From: Bacteroidetes bacterium HGW-Bacteroidetes-6
GTDB lineage: Bacteria > Bacteroidota > Bacteroidia > Bacteroidales > DTU049
Assembly: GCA_002842495.1 (NCBI GenBank)
Contig: PHDB01000009.1
Location: forward strand, 19,022 to 83,021
DNA length: 64,000 nt
Direction of reading: 5' to 3'
The translations under genes were made by a program, and so were the position numbers. The notes under the pieces are model-generated. The model was given only the letters and a program-made list of their open reading frames with translations. It was not told where the DNA came from and ran no database searches. Each line of letters begins with the position of its first letter. Within the stretch, counting starts at the first letter, position 1. This document shows positions 35,747 through 45,108 of this stretch, one piece after another.

Positions 35747-36985
35747 CTACTCAAATTCACTTCTGAGAATACGTAAAACCTCATCGACGGTTTCTTCTTC
35801 GAGGTCGGCACGAACAACCAATTCGTCTCTCGGAATTTCGAGAACGCTTTTGGCAGTATCGCAACCAATTTTCTTGAATGTTTCGATGATCCATTCGTCA
35901 ATTTCGTCCGAGAATTCCATCAAATCCACATCATCCTCAAATTCGGTGTCGATTTCGCGGAATACCTCAATTTCGTAGTCAACCAGCTTCGAAGCAAGCT
36001 TGATATTTTGCCCACCCTTGCCAATAGCCAGCGAAATCTGATCGGGTTTCAGATACACTTCGATGGTTTTGTTTTCTTCTTTGATGTTGATTGAAGATAT
36101 TTTTGCCGGGCTGAGTGCGCGGCTAACAAATACGGAAAGATTGGCCGAATAGTTAATTACATCAATATTTTCGTTGCGGAGTTCGCGTACTATGCCGTGA
36201 ATACGCGATCCTTTCATTCCGACACAAGCTCCAACAGGGTCGATTCGGTCGTCGTACGATTCCACGGCAACTTTAGCGCGGTCGCCAGGTTGGCGAACTA
36301 TTTTGCGGATAGTAATCAAGCCGTCGAAAATTTCGGGTACTTCCTGTTCGAATAATCTCTCGAGTAAAACAGGCGATGTACGCGATAAAATAACAAAGGG
36401 GGTGCTGTTTTTAAATTCAACACGATCAACAACCGCACGAATAGTATCGCCTTTTTTGTAAAAATCGGCCTGAATCATTTCGGTGCGAGGCAACACCAAT
36501 TCATAATCTTCGTCGTCGAGAATCAGCAGTTCTTTTTTCCACACCTGACTTACTTCGCCCGAAACTATTTCACCAATACGCTCTTTGTATTTCTGGTAAA
36601 TGTTTTCTTTTTCAAATTCCATTACCTTGGCTTTCAGCATTTGGTGAATGCTCTGAATGTCGCGACGGTCGAAATTAGTGATATCGAAACCGGCCACTAC
36701 CTGTTCTCCAACTTCGAAGTCGGGTTCAATTTTGATTGCTTCGGAATATGCAATTTCTGCGGTAGGATTCACTACATCCACGTCGGCAACAATGGTGCGG
36801 CTATGCCAAATTTCGAGGTCTCCGGTTGATGTGTTAACAATTACATCAAAATTGTCGGCAACTTCAAATTTTTTGGCAAGAATATGTTTGAAGATGTCAA
36901 CTAAAATCTTCATCAACGTTGGACGATCGATGGCTTTGGAGTCTTTAAACTCGCTGAATGACTCAACTAAATTCATTGTTTCCAT
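35747..36985 (-). CDS. nusA: Transcription termination/antitermination factor NusA
   Basis: 412 residues. The N-terminal RNA-polymerase-binding domain is followed by an S1 domain (IGEIVSGEVSQVWKKELLILDDEDYELVLPR) and two KH domains, with DPVGACVGMKGSRIHGIVREL and ISLAIGKGGQNIKLASKLV. An acidic tail follows (VDLMEFSDEIDEW) ending in one helix-hairpin unit, without the duplicated C-terminal repeat of E. coli. Binds nascent RNA and modulates pausing. In E. coli NusA represses its own operon; the terminator between the tRNA and rimP could serve that here. Confidence 0.97.
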   Translation of the reverse strand: METMNLVESFSEFKDSKAIDRPTLMKILVDIFKHILAKKFEVADNFDVIVNTSTGDLEIWHSRTIVADVDVVNPTAEIAYSEAIKIEPDFEVGEQVVAGFDITNFDRRDIQSIHQMLKAKVMEFEKENIYQKYKERIGEIVSGEVSQVWKKELLILDDEDYELVLPRTEMIQADFYKKGDTIRAVVDRVEFKNSTPFVILSRTSPVLLERLFEQEVPEIFDGLITIRKIVRQPGDRAKVAVESYDDRIDPVGACVGMKGSRIHGIVRELRNENIDVINYSANLSVFVSRALSPAKISSINIKEENKTIEVYLKPDQISLAIGKGGQNIKLASKLVDYEIEVFREIDTEFEDDVDLMEFSDEIDEWIIETFKKIGCDTAKSVLEIPRDELVVRADLEEETVDEVLRILRSEFE

Positions 36986-37000
36986 AACACAGGTTGGTGT

Positions 37001-37438
37001 TTATTTGAATGAAACGGTTATTTGGGTTTGTTCGCAATCGGAATAGCTAATATCGATGGTATCGATATTTTTTTTGTTTTTTCTTTCAATGGTAAATTTG
37101 TCGGCATCTGCAGCTATAAGCTTTCCTGTTATTACATTTCCATCAAAAAGCTTAACCTGAATATTACGTCCGACATTATTGATGTATTGACGAATCATTA
37201 CCAAAGGGCTGCCAATGCCATACGAAGAAACCTCAAGCTCAAAGTCTTCTTCGTCGCGATTGAGGTGACTTTCTATTTCTTTACTGAGTTTTATGCAATC
37301 TTCGACTTTAACGCCGTTGTCTCCGTCAATCATCACAAGAATTTTATTTCCTTTGCGAATTTCGGCCGAGACGGCAAAAAGGCTTCCGTTACCTAAACTT
37401 TCGTCAACAATCGATTTAATTAACTCCGCACTTATCAT
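37001..37438 (-). CDS. rimP: Ribosome maturation factor RimP
   Basis: 145 residues. N-terminal KH-like domain with MIDGDNGVKVEDCIKLSKEIE and the conserved EVSSYGIGSPL motif, then the SH3-like domain. Needed for 30S subunit assembly. The gene is 16 bases upstream of nusA and 21 bases downstream of the terminator hairpin that follows tRNA-Gln. Confidence 0.95.
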   Translation of the reverse strand: MISAELIKSIVDESLGNGSLFAVSAEIRKGNKILVMIDGDNGVKVEDCIKLSKEIESHLNRDEEDFELEVSSYGIGSPLVMIRQYINNVGRNIQVKLFDGNVITGKLIAADADKFTIERKNKKNIDTIDISYSDCEQTQITVSFK

Positions 37439-37458
37439 TCTTTAGTTTTAATTAAAAA

Positions 37459-37484
37459 TCGAGGGGACAAAATAGTCCCCTCGA
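37459..37484 (-). terminator. Terminator/attenuator between tRNA-Gln and rimP
   Basis: A perfect 10-bp stem (TCGAGGGGAC / GTCCCCTCGA) with a 6-base loop, followed on the minus strand by TTTTTAATT. It releases the tRNA transcript and any read-through expresses rimP-nusA-infB. Confidence 0.85.
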
Positions 37485-37494
37485 AGTCAACAAG

Positions 37495-37565
37495 TTGTCC
37501 GACCAGGACTCGAACCTGGACCGGCAGAACCAAAATCTGTAGTGCTGCCATTACACCATCGGACA
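37495..37565 (-). tRNA. tRNA-Gln (anticodon UUG)
   Basis: The minus strand folds into a cloverleaf of 71 bases. The acceptor stem is TGTCCGA/TCGGACA with discriminator A. The anticodon loop is TTTTGGT with anticodon TTG between pairing arms ACAGA and TCTGC. The T arm GGTTCGAGTCC is present. CCA is not encoded. This reads CAA glutamine codons. Confidence 0.93.
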
Positions 37566-37580
37566 ATTGAAAACAGGCGG

Positions 37581-37610
37581 CAAAATTACAAATATTTTTT
37601 TAACCAACAA
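37581..37610 (-). promoter_or_regulatory. Promoter of the tRNA-Gln-rimP-nusA-infB unit
   Basis: On the minus strand TTG (37610-37608), 19 bases, then TAATTTTG (37588-37581), an excellent match to the Bacteroidota housekeeping promoter. It sits 15 bases before the tRNA 5' end. Confidence 0.75.
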
Positions 37611-37705
37611 CTTTTTCTAATCTTTGCTAAGAACAATTTATAATATCACGAAATGAAATATTATTTATAATTTCGCAGTTTGAGAAAAGTATAAATCTAT
37701 CAATC

Positions 37706-40700
37706 ATGCAAAACTTCAAGAGATTCAACAATCTGATCGGCTGGCTTGTATTTGCCATTGCAGCAGCAGTATATATCATCACATCAGAACCAACAGCTAG
37801 CTTTTGGGATTGTGGTGAATACATAGCAACCTCGTACAAATTGCAGGTGGGCCACCCTCCCGGAGCTCCAACGTTCCAGCTTTTGGGTCGTTTTTTCAGT
37901 ATGTTTGCCTTTGGCAATGTTGAACTCGTTGCCCGCATGATTAATACTATGTCGGCACTTGCAAGTGCGTTTACCATTCTTTTCCTGTTTTGGACCATTA
38001 CACGTTTTGCAAAACGTTTGCTCAAAGACAGCGAAAACGATTCAACAAAACTTCTCACTGTTATTGGTGCCGGTGTTGTTGGTGCTTTGGCATACACATT
38101 TTCCGATTCATTTTGGTTTTCGGCTGTTGAAGGTGAGGTGTATGCAACATCTTCCTTTTTTACGGCACTTGTTTTTTGGATTATGCTTAAATGGGAAGAA
38201 GATGCTGATGATCCACGTTCGTTTCGCTGGCTCATTCTTATTGCTTTCCTGATGGGACTTTCAATCGGAGTTCACTTGCTCAACCTGCTTACACTGCCGG
38301 CTTTGGCGATGATTTATTACTATCGCCGTTACAATGTTACACGAAAAGGAGTTATTGCAGCACTTGTAATTTCATTTGTAATTCTGGCATTTCTCTTTTA
38401 TTTGCTTATTCCCGGTATTGTTTTGCTGGCCGGACAGTTCGAGCTGTTTTTTGTGAACAATATTGGTTTGCCATTCAACTCAGGTACCATTATTTACTTC
38501 TTGCTTATCATTGGGCTTATTGTTGGCGGGATTCATATTTCACACAAAAAGGGAAAAGTTATTCTCAATACAATCGTTTTGTCTTTTGCCTTTATGGTGA
38601 TTGGGTACTCTACCTTTTTTATTCTTATTATTCGCTCCAACGCAAATACTCCTATTAATGAAAATTCGCCCCGCGATGCTATCAGCTTGCTGGCATATCT
38701 CAACCGCGAACAATACGGTGAACTGCCTTTGGTGAAAGGACAATATTTTAATGCCCCTGTTAATCCATCAAACGATTGGAAAAACGGTTCTCCGGTATAT
38801 GAAAAGGATGTTGAAAAAGGAAAATATGTGGTTACCGACGATAGTAAAAATAGTCGTCCAACATACAACGATAAGTACACAACTGTTTTTCCACGAATGT
38901 GGAGCAGTCAGGAAAAAATGCATATTGATGCTTACCTCGACTGGGCGAATATTGATGAAAAAGATGTGTATGAGCCTTATCGCGATCCCAACGGAAATGT
39001 AGTGAAAGGCCGCGATGGAAAAGTAGTTTTCGATCGTTCTAAACCCAAAAATCCTCCAACATTTTCTCAAAACATCTCGTATTTTCTTAAATATCAGGTT
39101 GGCTACATGTATTTCCGCTATTTCTTCTGGAATTTTGTAGGTCGCCAAAATGATATTCAAGGTATGGGTGGTCCTGTTGACGGAAACTGGATGTGCGGAA
39201 TTCCTGCCATCGATAAAATGCATCTCGGTAACCGCGACAACGTTCCTGAAAGCATGAGCTCCAATCCGGGAAGTAATGCGTTTTATTTTCTACCGTTGAT
39301 TCTTGGATTGGTGGGATTGTTTTATCAACTCAATAAGCATACCCGTGATTCGCTGGTTGTATTTTTGCTTTTCTTCATGACAGGTCTTGCTATTGTTGTT
39401 TATCTTAATCAATATGCATATCAGCCACGTGAGCGTGATTATGCATTTGTAGGGAGTTTCTATGCCTTCGCTATCTGGATTGGCCTGGGAGTTATTCCAT
39501 TGGCCCGATTGATTGGTCGTGCATTGAAGGGTGTAGCTGCTCCGGCTTTAGCAACCCTCCTTACACTTGTGTTGGTTCCCGGAATCATGGGAATGCAGGG
39601 TTGGGACGATCACGATCGTAGTGGTCGTTTTACAGCACGCGATTTTGCCAAAAACTATCTGGCATCGTGCCCGCAAAATGCAATTCTCTTTACAAACGGC
39701 GATAACGACACATTCCCGCTTTGGTATGTTCAGGAAGTGGAGGGTTATCGTACCGATGTTCGCGTAGTTAATCTTTCGCTTTTCAATACCGATTGGTATG
39801 CCGATCAGATGAAACGCAGGGCTTACGAATCGGCTCCGGCTCCAATTTCTATGTCGCATATTGAATATCGGCAAGGAACACGCGATGTGGTTTATTTGCT
39901 CGACGATCCGAATATAAAAAGTGTAAACATAAGCGAGTTGTTTGATCTTATGCATAAGAATCCCGATATGCTTCGTCGGAACACGCCTTATGGTTTGCTC
40001 GATATTTTCCCATCCCACAACTTCTTCCTGAATGTTGATACCAACAAGGTTGTTGAAAACGGAACAGTTCCAGTAGCCTGGAAAGATGATATTGTAGACA
40101 GTGTTACCTGGAGTCTTAAACGCAATATAGTTCAGAAAAATACATTGTTTGTGCTCGATATGCTGGCTCATTTCAATTGGGAACGCCCGATTTGTTTTGC
40201 CATCACCACCGGAAACGATGCTTATGTAGGCCTCGAAGATTATTTTGCACTCGAAGGACTTGTTTATCGTTTCGTTCCGGTTCGTACACAAAACCCCGAT
40301 GGAAGCACTGGCCGTGTTAATACGGAAGTGATGTACGACAACATGATGAATAAATTCCAATGGGGCAACCTCAACCAGCCCGGCGTTTATCTCGACGAAA
40401 CAAACCTGCGCATGTGCATGAATTTCCGTAACAATTTTGCTCGTTTGGGCAATGCCCTTCTCGACGAAGGTAAAAAGGACAGCGCAATTGCAGTTCTCGA
40501 TCGTTGTATGGAAGTTCTTCCCGAATCGGCTGTTCCTTACAATTATTTTGTATTGCCAGTTGCCGAAGCTTATTACAGAGCCGAAGCATTCGATAAGGCA
40601 AACGTTATTATTTCGCGCTTGATTGATATTTTCGATGCTGAACTGAATTATTACTATTCGCTTGAGCCAGCACAACAAAGCCGTGTCGATTTCGACAAAC

Positions 40701-40846
40701 AACAAGCTTTGTATATTCTTCAGCGCATTATGCAAATCACCGAGGGACTGAATCAAACCGAGATGCATAATAAAGTGAAGCCTGTCTTCGATTATTATTT
40801 CGGACTTTATTCAGGAATGCAAACAGCCGGCACTCCCGGACGTTAG
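37706..40846 (+). CDS. DUF2723 membrane glycosyltransferase (GT117, protein O-mannosyltransferase-like)
   Basis: 1046 residues. The N-terminal half has many membrane helices and the DUF2723 signature SFWDCGEYIATSYKLQVGHPPGAPTFQLLGRFF, which carries the acidic residues of a GT-C type active site. The C-terminal about 450 residues are soluble, contain NGDNDTFPLWYVQE and end in TPR-like helices (residues about 930-1040: RLGNALLDEGKKDSAIAVLDRCMEVLP). The family is typical of Bacteroidota and is thought to glycosylate exported proteins. The deacetylase gene follows 4 bases later, suggesting an operon for surface glycan or glycoprotein work. Confidence 0.93.
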   Translation: MQNFKRFNNLIGWLVFAIAAAVYIITSEPTASFWDCGEYIATSYKLQVGHPPGAPTFQLLGRFFSMFAFGNVELVARMINTMSALASAFTILFLFWTITRFAKRLLKDSENDSTKLLTVIGAGVVGALAYTFSDSFWFSAVEGEVYATSSFFTALVFWIMLKWEEDADDPRSFRWLILIAFLMGLSIGVHLLNLLTLPALAMIYYYRRYNVTRKGVIAALVISFVILAFLFYLLIPGIVLLAGQFELFFVNNIGLPFNSGTIIYFLLIIGLIVGGIHISHKKGKVILNTIVLSFAFMVIGYSTFFILIIRSNANTPINENSPRDAISLLAYLNREQYGELPLVKGQYFNAPVNPSNDWKNGSPVYEKDVEKGKYVVTDDSKNSRPTYNDKYTTVFPRMWSSQEKMHIDAYLDWANIDEKDVYEPYRDPNGNVVKGRDGKVVFDRSKPKNPPTFSQNISYFLKYQVGYMYFRYFFWNFVGRQNDIQGMGGPVDGNWMCGIPAIDKMHLGNRDNVPESMSSNPGSNAFYFLPLILGLVGLFYQLNKHTRDSLVVFLLFFMTGLAIVVYLNQYAYQPRERDYAFVGSFYAFAIWIGLGVIPLARLIGRALKGVAAPALATLLTLVLVPGIMGMQGWDDHDRSGRFTARDFAKNYLASCPQNAILFTNGDNDTFPLWYVQEVEGYRTDVRVVNLSLFNTDWYADQMKRRAYESAPAPISMSHIEYRQGTRDVVYLLDDPNIKSVNISELFDLMHKNPDMLRRNTPYGLLDIFPSHNFFLNVDTNKVVENGTVPVAWKDDIVDSVTWSLKRNIVQKNTLFVLDMLAHFNWERPICFAITTGNDAYVGLEDYFALEGLVYRFVPVRTQNPDGSTGRVNTEVMYDNMMNKFQWGNLNQPGVYLDETNLRMCMNFRNNFARLGNALLDEGKKDSAIAVLDRCMEVLPESAVPYNYFVLPVAEAYYRAEAFDKANVIISRLIDIFDAELNYYYSLEPAQQSRVDFDKQQALYILQRIMQITEGLNQTEMHNKVKPVFDYYFGLYSGMQTAGTPGR

Positions 40847-40850
40847 GCAT

Positions 40851-41585
40851 ATGTATCTTGTACGGCCTTATATACTTAAAGATCTCAATACCCGGAATCT
40901 CATTTGGAGAATTCCGGGTAACGAGAAAGTAATTTATCTTACTTTCGATGATGGGCCAATTCCCGAATTAACTCCATTTGTACTTGAAACATTGGAGAAA
41001 TGCAATGCGAAAGCAACTTTTTTTTGTGTAGGTGACAATGTGCGTAAATATCCGGAACTCTTCGAGGCTATTGTTGAGGCCGGGCATTCGGTTGGTAATC
41101 ATACTTTCAATCATTTCGACGGCTGGAAGAAGAATGCCGGAGAATACGAACAAAATGTTTCGAAAAGTGCCGACCTGATTGGCAGTAATCTTTTTCGTCC
41201 TCCTTATGGGCATATTACTCCGTGGCAAATTACTCGTCTAAAAAGTCGGTTTTTTATTATTCTCTGGACTGTCTTGAGTGGCGATTACGATCGTAATACA
41301 ACGCCAGCCCGATGTTTGCGCAATGTAATCCGTTTTACTAAGCGTGGGTCGATTGTGGTGTTTCACGACAATAAAAAGGCACTTCCACGGCTCAAATACA
41401 CTTTGCCTCGCTACATCGAGTACTATACAAAACAAGGCTACCGATTTGAAGCGCTTACGGATGATGTGCTCGAAAGAGCACTGCGCCACAATTGGCTTAA
41501 TGCTTCGGGGAATTTTGTCAACCGAGTGATTGGAAATGTGAAAATACCTATTTCTATTCCCCGCGAATTGCGAAGGAATGCCTGA
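40851..41585 (+). CDS. Polysaccharide deacetylase (NodB domain)
   Basis: 244 residues, no clear signal peptide. Complete NodB motif set: LTFDDGPIPE (catalytic base and metal Asp), GNHTFNHF (metal His pair), FRPPYGH (active-site groove), then ILWTVLSGDYD and IVVFHDN with the C-terminal catalytic His. Removes N-acetyl groups from a saccharide, probably at the cytoplasmic membrane or after an atypical export. Coupled to the DUF2723 gene by a 4-base gap. Confidence 0.93.
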   Translation: MYLVRPYILKDLNTRNLIWRIPGNEKVIYLTFDDGPIPELTPFVLETLEKCNAKATFFCVGDNVRKYPELFEAIVEAGHSVGNHTFNHFDGWKKNAGEYEQNVSKSADLIGSNLFRPPYGHITPWQITRLKSRFFIILWTVLSGDYDRNTTPARCLRNVIRFTKRGSIVVFHDNKKALPRLKYTLPRYIEYYTKQGYRFEALTDDVLERALRHNWLNASGNFVNRVIGNVKIPISIPRELRRNA

Positions 41586-41631
41586 TTTTACAGCCATTAA
41601 TCCGTCTGTTGAATAGCTAAAACATTCAATT

Positions 41632-42450
41632 ATGAACTTTACAAACGAATTCGTTGAGCAACAAATCGCTGAAATTTTAGCACAAATGCCTGAAATCAAT
41701 AGCGAAACATGCAAGCAGTTAATTGGGTTTATTGACCTTACAACCCTTGAGGGGAGTGACAATGTTGCAAAAGTTCAGCTATTGTGCAAAACCGCCTATG
41801 GTGTAGAAAATACTGTCAAGGGAATACCGTCGGTTGCAGCTGTTTGTGTTTATCCTGTATTGGTAAAAACAGCCTGTGACGAATTGGGCGATAGACCAAT
41901 CAGTGTTGCTGCGGTAGCGGGAGCTTTTCCTTCGGGTCAGAGTCCGCTCGAGCTGCGTTTGGCAGAGGTTCGCTATGCTGTAGAACAAGGCGCTGATGAA
42001 ATAGATATGGTTATTTCGCGTGGTCGCTTTCTGGCAGGGGAACGCGATTTTTTGAAAGAAGAAGTGAAACGTCACAAAGAAGCTTGTGGAAAAGCACACC
42101 TTAAAGTGATTCTTGAAACGGGAGAGCTTAAAGATCCCAATTTTATTTACGAAGCTTCGATGATTGCCATGGAAGAAGGTGCCGATTTTATTAAAACTTC
42201 AACAGGTAAAATACAACCTGCTGCAACCCTCGAGGCTGCATTTGTAATGCTCACAGCTATCAGCGATTTTTACAAAAAAACAGGCAAAAAAATCGGTTTT
42301 AAACCTGCTGGTGGAATTAGCGAACCAGCCGATGCAGCCAAATATCTTCATCTGGTTCAATCAATTGCTGGCAACGAATGGGTTAACAACCATCTGTTTC
42401 GCATTGGGGCAAGCCGTTTGTTGAATAATCTGGTTGAATCGATTGGATAA
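41632..42450 (+). CDS. deoC: Deoxyribose-phosphate aldolase
   Basis: 272 residues, a class I aldolase that splits 2-deoxyribose 5-phosphate to glyceraldehyde 3-phosphate and acetaldehyde. Key parts: FIDLTTLEGSDN near the N-terminus, EIDMVISRG, LKVILETGEL, and the Schiff-base Lys in ADFIKTSTGK; a second catalytic Lys in GFKPAGGI. It is about 50 residues longer than the E. coli enzyme's closest compact relatives, within the range of the DeoC family. It lies 46 bases after the deacetylase. Confidence 0.96.
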   Translation: MNFTNEFVEQQIAEILAQMPEINSETCKQLIGFIDLTTLEGSDNVAKVQLLCKTAYGVENTVKGIPSVAAVCVYPVLVKTACDELGDRPISVAAVAGAFPSGQSPLELRLAEVRYAVEQGADEIDMVISRGRFLAGERDFLKEEVKRHKEACGKAHLKVILETGELKDPNFIYEASMIAMEEGADFIKTSTGKIQPAATLEAAFVMLTAISDFYKKTGKKIGFKPAGGISEPADAAKYLHLVQSIAGNEWVNNHLFRIGASRLLNNLVESIG

Positions 42451-42586
42451 AGGAGTTTTTCTTTTGAATTAGGTGTTGTTGTAATAAACATGGAAAATCT
42501 GCATTAATAGAAAAGTAGATGTTAAATGTGCTTTTACACAATTTTCCGTCTTTTTAGATGTTGTTATTGAATTCAATCGTTTTTAT

Positions 42587-43837
42587 ATGAGAAAATCAAT
42601 CCAGATTGTATTTTACATCTTGCTGCCGATGTTGCTTTTTTCGCAGGAAACACCAGTGAACGACTCTATCAATAAAGCCAAAATCAATGTTTATGTCGAT
42701 TGCAGCAGTTGCGATATGAACTATGTTAAGGAAGAGGTTGGGTTTGTGAACTATGTTCGCGACAGAGCCGAAGCACAGGTTCATATTCTTACAACATCCG
42801 AGCCCTCGGGATCGGGAGGCACTCGGTACAGTGTGATGTTTTTTGGAATGCGCGAATTTTCAGGGCATAACGATACACTTACATTTAATTCAACCGCCGA
42901 TGCAACCGAAAACTCAATCAGAAATCAATTTGTAACAACTTTCAAACTGGGTCTGATTGGATATGTGAACAAGTCGGATATTGCATCGTTGATCAGTATT
43001 AGCTTCACCAATCCCGAAGATGAAGAACAGGTAAAAGATAAGTGGAACAATTGGACTTTTAGCCTCAGCAGCAGCAGTTGGCTAAATGGCGAAAAAACTT
43101 ACAGCAATTTCAACATTTACAGCGATTTTGAGGTAAGCAAAGTGATGCCTGAGTGGAAAACGTCGTTTTCGATAAGTCAGAGCTACAACGAATCGCGATA
43201 CTCACTCGAAGAGTACGATTATTACTATAAATCAATCAACAGGGGGTTTTATTCCGATTTTGAATATGTTGGAGCCTTATCAAGACATTGGTCGTGGGGA
43301 GCTTTTCTGTATGGAAACTCATCCACTTATAGAAATTTGGATTACTCTGTTTCTTTTAACCCTGGAATAGAGTACGATTTATTTCCCTATTCCGAAGCCA
43401 CAACAAAACAAGTTCGATTTGTTTATCATCTGGGTCCCGACTACAACAACTACATCGATACAACCATTTACAACAAAACAGAACAACTCATGTTTTACCA
43501 ATCGTTTTCTGTAGCCGCAAAAGTTATTCAAAAGTGGGGAAGTTTGAGTGGCTCGGTAAGCGCAAGCACATTTTTAAACGATTTGAGTAAGTACAGTGCC
43601 GATATTTACTTAAGCACTTCCGTACGTCTGGTTAAAGGTCTCGAATTGGATTTGTCGGGAAATTTCAGCTCCATTCACAATCAACTTGGTATTCCCAAGG
43701 GCGATGTAACGCAAGAGGAACTTCTTCTGCAGCAACGTCAGCTCGAGACGCAATACAATTATTGGGCAAGCATAGGCCTTACTTACACATTTGGCTCCAT
43801 TTATAATACCGTAGTAAATCCTCGATTTGGTTTTTGA
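42587..43837 (+). CDS. Predicted outer-membrane beta-barrel protein
   Basis: 416 residues with a signal peptide (MRKSIQIVFYILLPMLLFSQE). Residues about 25-75 contain VYVDCSSCDMNYVKEEVGFVNYV, a small domain with a CSSC pair. The remainder alternates aromatic and polar residues in amphipathic strands (WTFSLSSSSWL, YSNFNIYSDFEV, WKTSFSISQSYNES, YADIYLSTSVRL) and ends with Phe, as outer-membrane barrels do. No known transport domain recognised. It precedes a second, broken barrel gene. Confidence 0.8.
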   Translation: MRKSIQIVFYILLPMLLFSQETPVNDSINKAKINVYVDCSSCDMNYVKEEVGFVNYVRDRAEAQVHILTTSEPSGSGGTRYSVMFFGMREFSGHNDTLTFNSTADATENSIRNQFVTTFKLGLIGYVNKSDIASLISISFTNPEDEEQVKDKWNNWTFSLSSSSWLNGEKTYSNFNIYSDFEVSKVMPEWKTSFSISQSYNESRYSLEEYDYYYKSINRGFYSDFEYVGALSRHWSWGAFLYGNSSTYRNLDYSVSFNPGIEYDLFPYSEATTKQVRFVYHLGPDYNNYIDTTIYNKTEQLMFYQSFSVAAKVIQKWGSLSGSVSASTFLNDLSKYSADIYLSTSVRLVKGLELDLSGNFSSIHNQLGIPKGDVTQEELLLQQRQLETQYNYWASIGLTYTFGSIYNTVVNPRFGF

Positions 43838-43887
43838 TGAAGTGTTTTTGAAAGCATTTTAGCCGTTTTATTGTAATATTGTAGGCA

Positions 43888-43895
43888 TAAATTTG
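43888..43895 (+). promoter_or_regulatory. -7 element TAAATTTG, 4 bases before the ATG
   Basis: Matches TAnnTTTG directly upstream of the ATG at 43900; predicts a leaderless transcript. Confidence 0.5.
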
Positions 43896-43899
43896 TCTT

Positions 43900-44462
43900 A
43901 TGAGAAAATGTTTACTCTTTCTTATAGTGTTTCTTTCGACTTTTTTGGCCAATAGCCAAAAAGAAACACGGCTGTCGTTCTATACTCAAAGCATTCTGGT
44001 CGATAATTTCAAAGCGTATTCTATTAGCCCTACTATTGATATATCCGTTTCGGATAATTTGAATATTCGTTACTCAATAGGTTTTGGAATGCGGGGAAGT
44101 GGTAATTTACATGCATACACCTTTGACAGCTCCGGTTGGTTCTTTGCTGTTTATTGCGGGATTGGGACATGATGGGCCGTTTTTGAGAACTCTCGGGGTT
44201 TTGATGATTTTGTTTCCTGAAGGTATTTCGTGCGATATTTGCTTGAATGATAAAATGGAAATATCGCCATTTATCGATGTCAACAGCTGTGAATTTTTTG
44301 TACATAATACCGACAACACTCTCGGCTTTTTATTGAGTGGAGATATTGGGCTTACTGCACAAATGTATATCGGCGACAAACTTTACACATCAGCTCATGC
44401 TTGAAACCAAAGGGTTGGGTTTTAGCGGAGCCTTGGGTCTGGGCATTGCTCTTGGTAAATAA
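43900..44462 (+). pseudogene. Frameshifted small outer-membrane beta-barrel gene
   Basis: Translated in one frame the gene gives MRKCLLFLIVFLSTFLANSQ (signal peptide) and barrel strands up to GMRGSGNLHAYT. Coding then continues in the next frame (from about 44113) with PLTAPVGSLLFIAGLGHDGPF up to MYIGDKLYTSAHA, where it meets TGA at 44402-44404. The last segment, LETKGLGFSGALGLGIALGK, is in the third frame and ends at TAA 44460-44462. Joined, this would be a protein of about 187 residues. The two shifts are in the same direction, each equal to one extra base (or two lost). No single intact frame covers it, so it is a decayed gene unless the sequence contains errors. Confidence 0.8.
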
Positions 44463-44466
44463 TAAA

Positions 44467-45108
44467 CTACATCAAATATGGATTTTCGTTTTTTTCGCTC
44501 CCAATAGTGCTTGTTGGCCCATGTCCGGGATACACTTTAGTGTCGTTGGGCAAAACAAGAAGTTTTTCGGCAATTGAATTTAACAAAGTTTGGGTGTTGC
44601 CACCAGGTAAATCGGTACGACCGATACTTCCGCAAAACAAAACATCGCCGGTAATCACAAGTTTCTCTGCTGCAAAATAAAGACAAACAGAGCCGGGGGC
44701 ATGACCGGGAGTAAATAATATTTCACAAACGGAATCACCGATGTCTATCTTTTCGTTGTCCGAGATAAAGCGGTCGGGCAAATTTATTTCGGACAATTCA
44801 AGTCCGAACATGCTGGCAAACATGGGCGATTGCTTGAGTAGCGTTGTTCCTTCGGCATGCATAAGCCATGGAATATTGTATTCGCGTTTGATAAAAGCAG
44901 AACCCAGAATGTGGTCAATATGTGGATGGGTCGAAATATGCAAAATTGGCTTTAGCTTTTTCGAGCTGATAAAACCAGATAGAGTAGCTTCTTCGTTTGC
45001 CGAATGGCAAGCTGCATCAACAATAATGCATTCCCGGTTGTCGGCTTCCAAAACATACGTGTTGACTCCAAAATCATTGAAGACAAAAGTGTGAATGTGT
45101 AATGGCAT
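44467..45108 (-). CDS. MBL-fold metallo-hydrolase (glyoxalase II-like)
   Basis: 213 residues. The zinc motif is THPHIDH (HxHxDH), with further metal ligands in FTPGHAPGSVC, ITGDVLFCGSIGRTDLPGG and VYPGHGP. This is the YcbL/glyoxalase II type of small thiolesterase-like hydrolases. The start codon shares one base with the stop of the sigma-factor gene (TAATG), so it is translationally coupled. Exact substrate unknown. Confidence 0.93.
   Translation of the reverse strand: MPLHIHTFVFNDFGVNTYVLEADNRECIIVDAACHSANEEATLSGFISSKKLKPILHISTHPHIDHILGSAFIKREYNIPWLMHAEGTTLLKQSPMFASMFGLELSEINLPDRFISDNEKIDIGDSVCEILFTPGHAPGSVCLYFAAEKLVITGDVLFCGSIGRTDLPGGNTQTLLNSIAEKLLVLPNDTKVYPGHGPTSTIGSEKNENPYLM

Noticed and set aside
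39548..40768. Long ORF (406 aa) on the minus strand
   Set aside because: Antisense to the conserved C-terminal half of the DUF2723 gene and of unnatural composition; a shadow.
43900..44404. Programmed ribosomal frameshifting in the small barrel gene
   Set aside because: Two shifts are needed and no slippery heptamer with following structure is evident; decay or sequence error is simpler.
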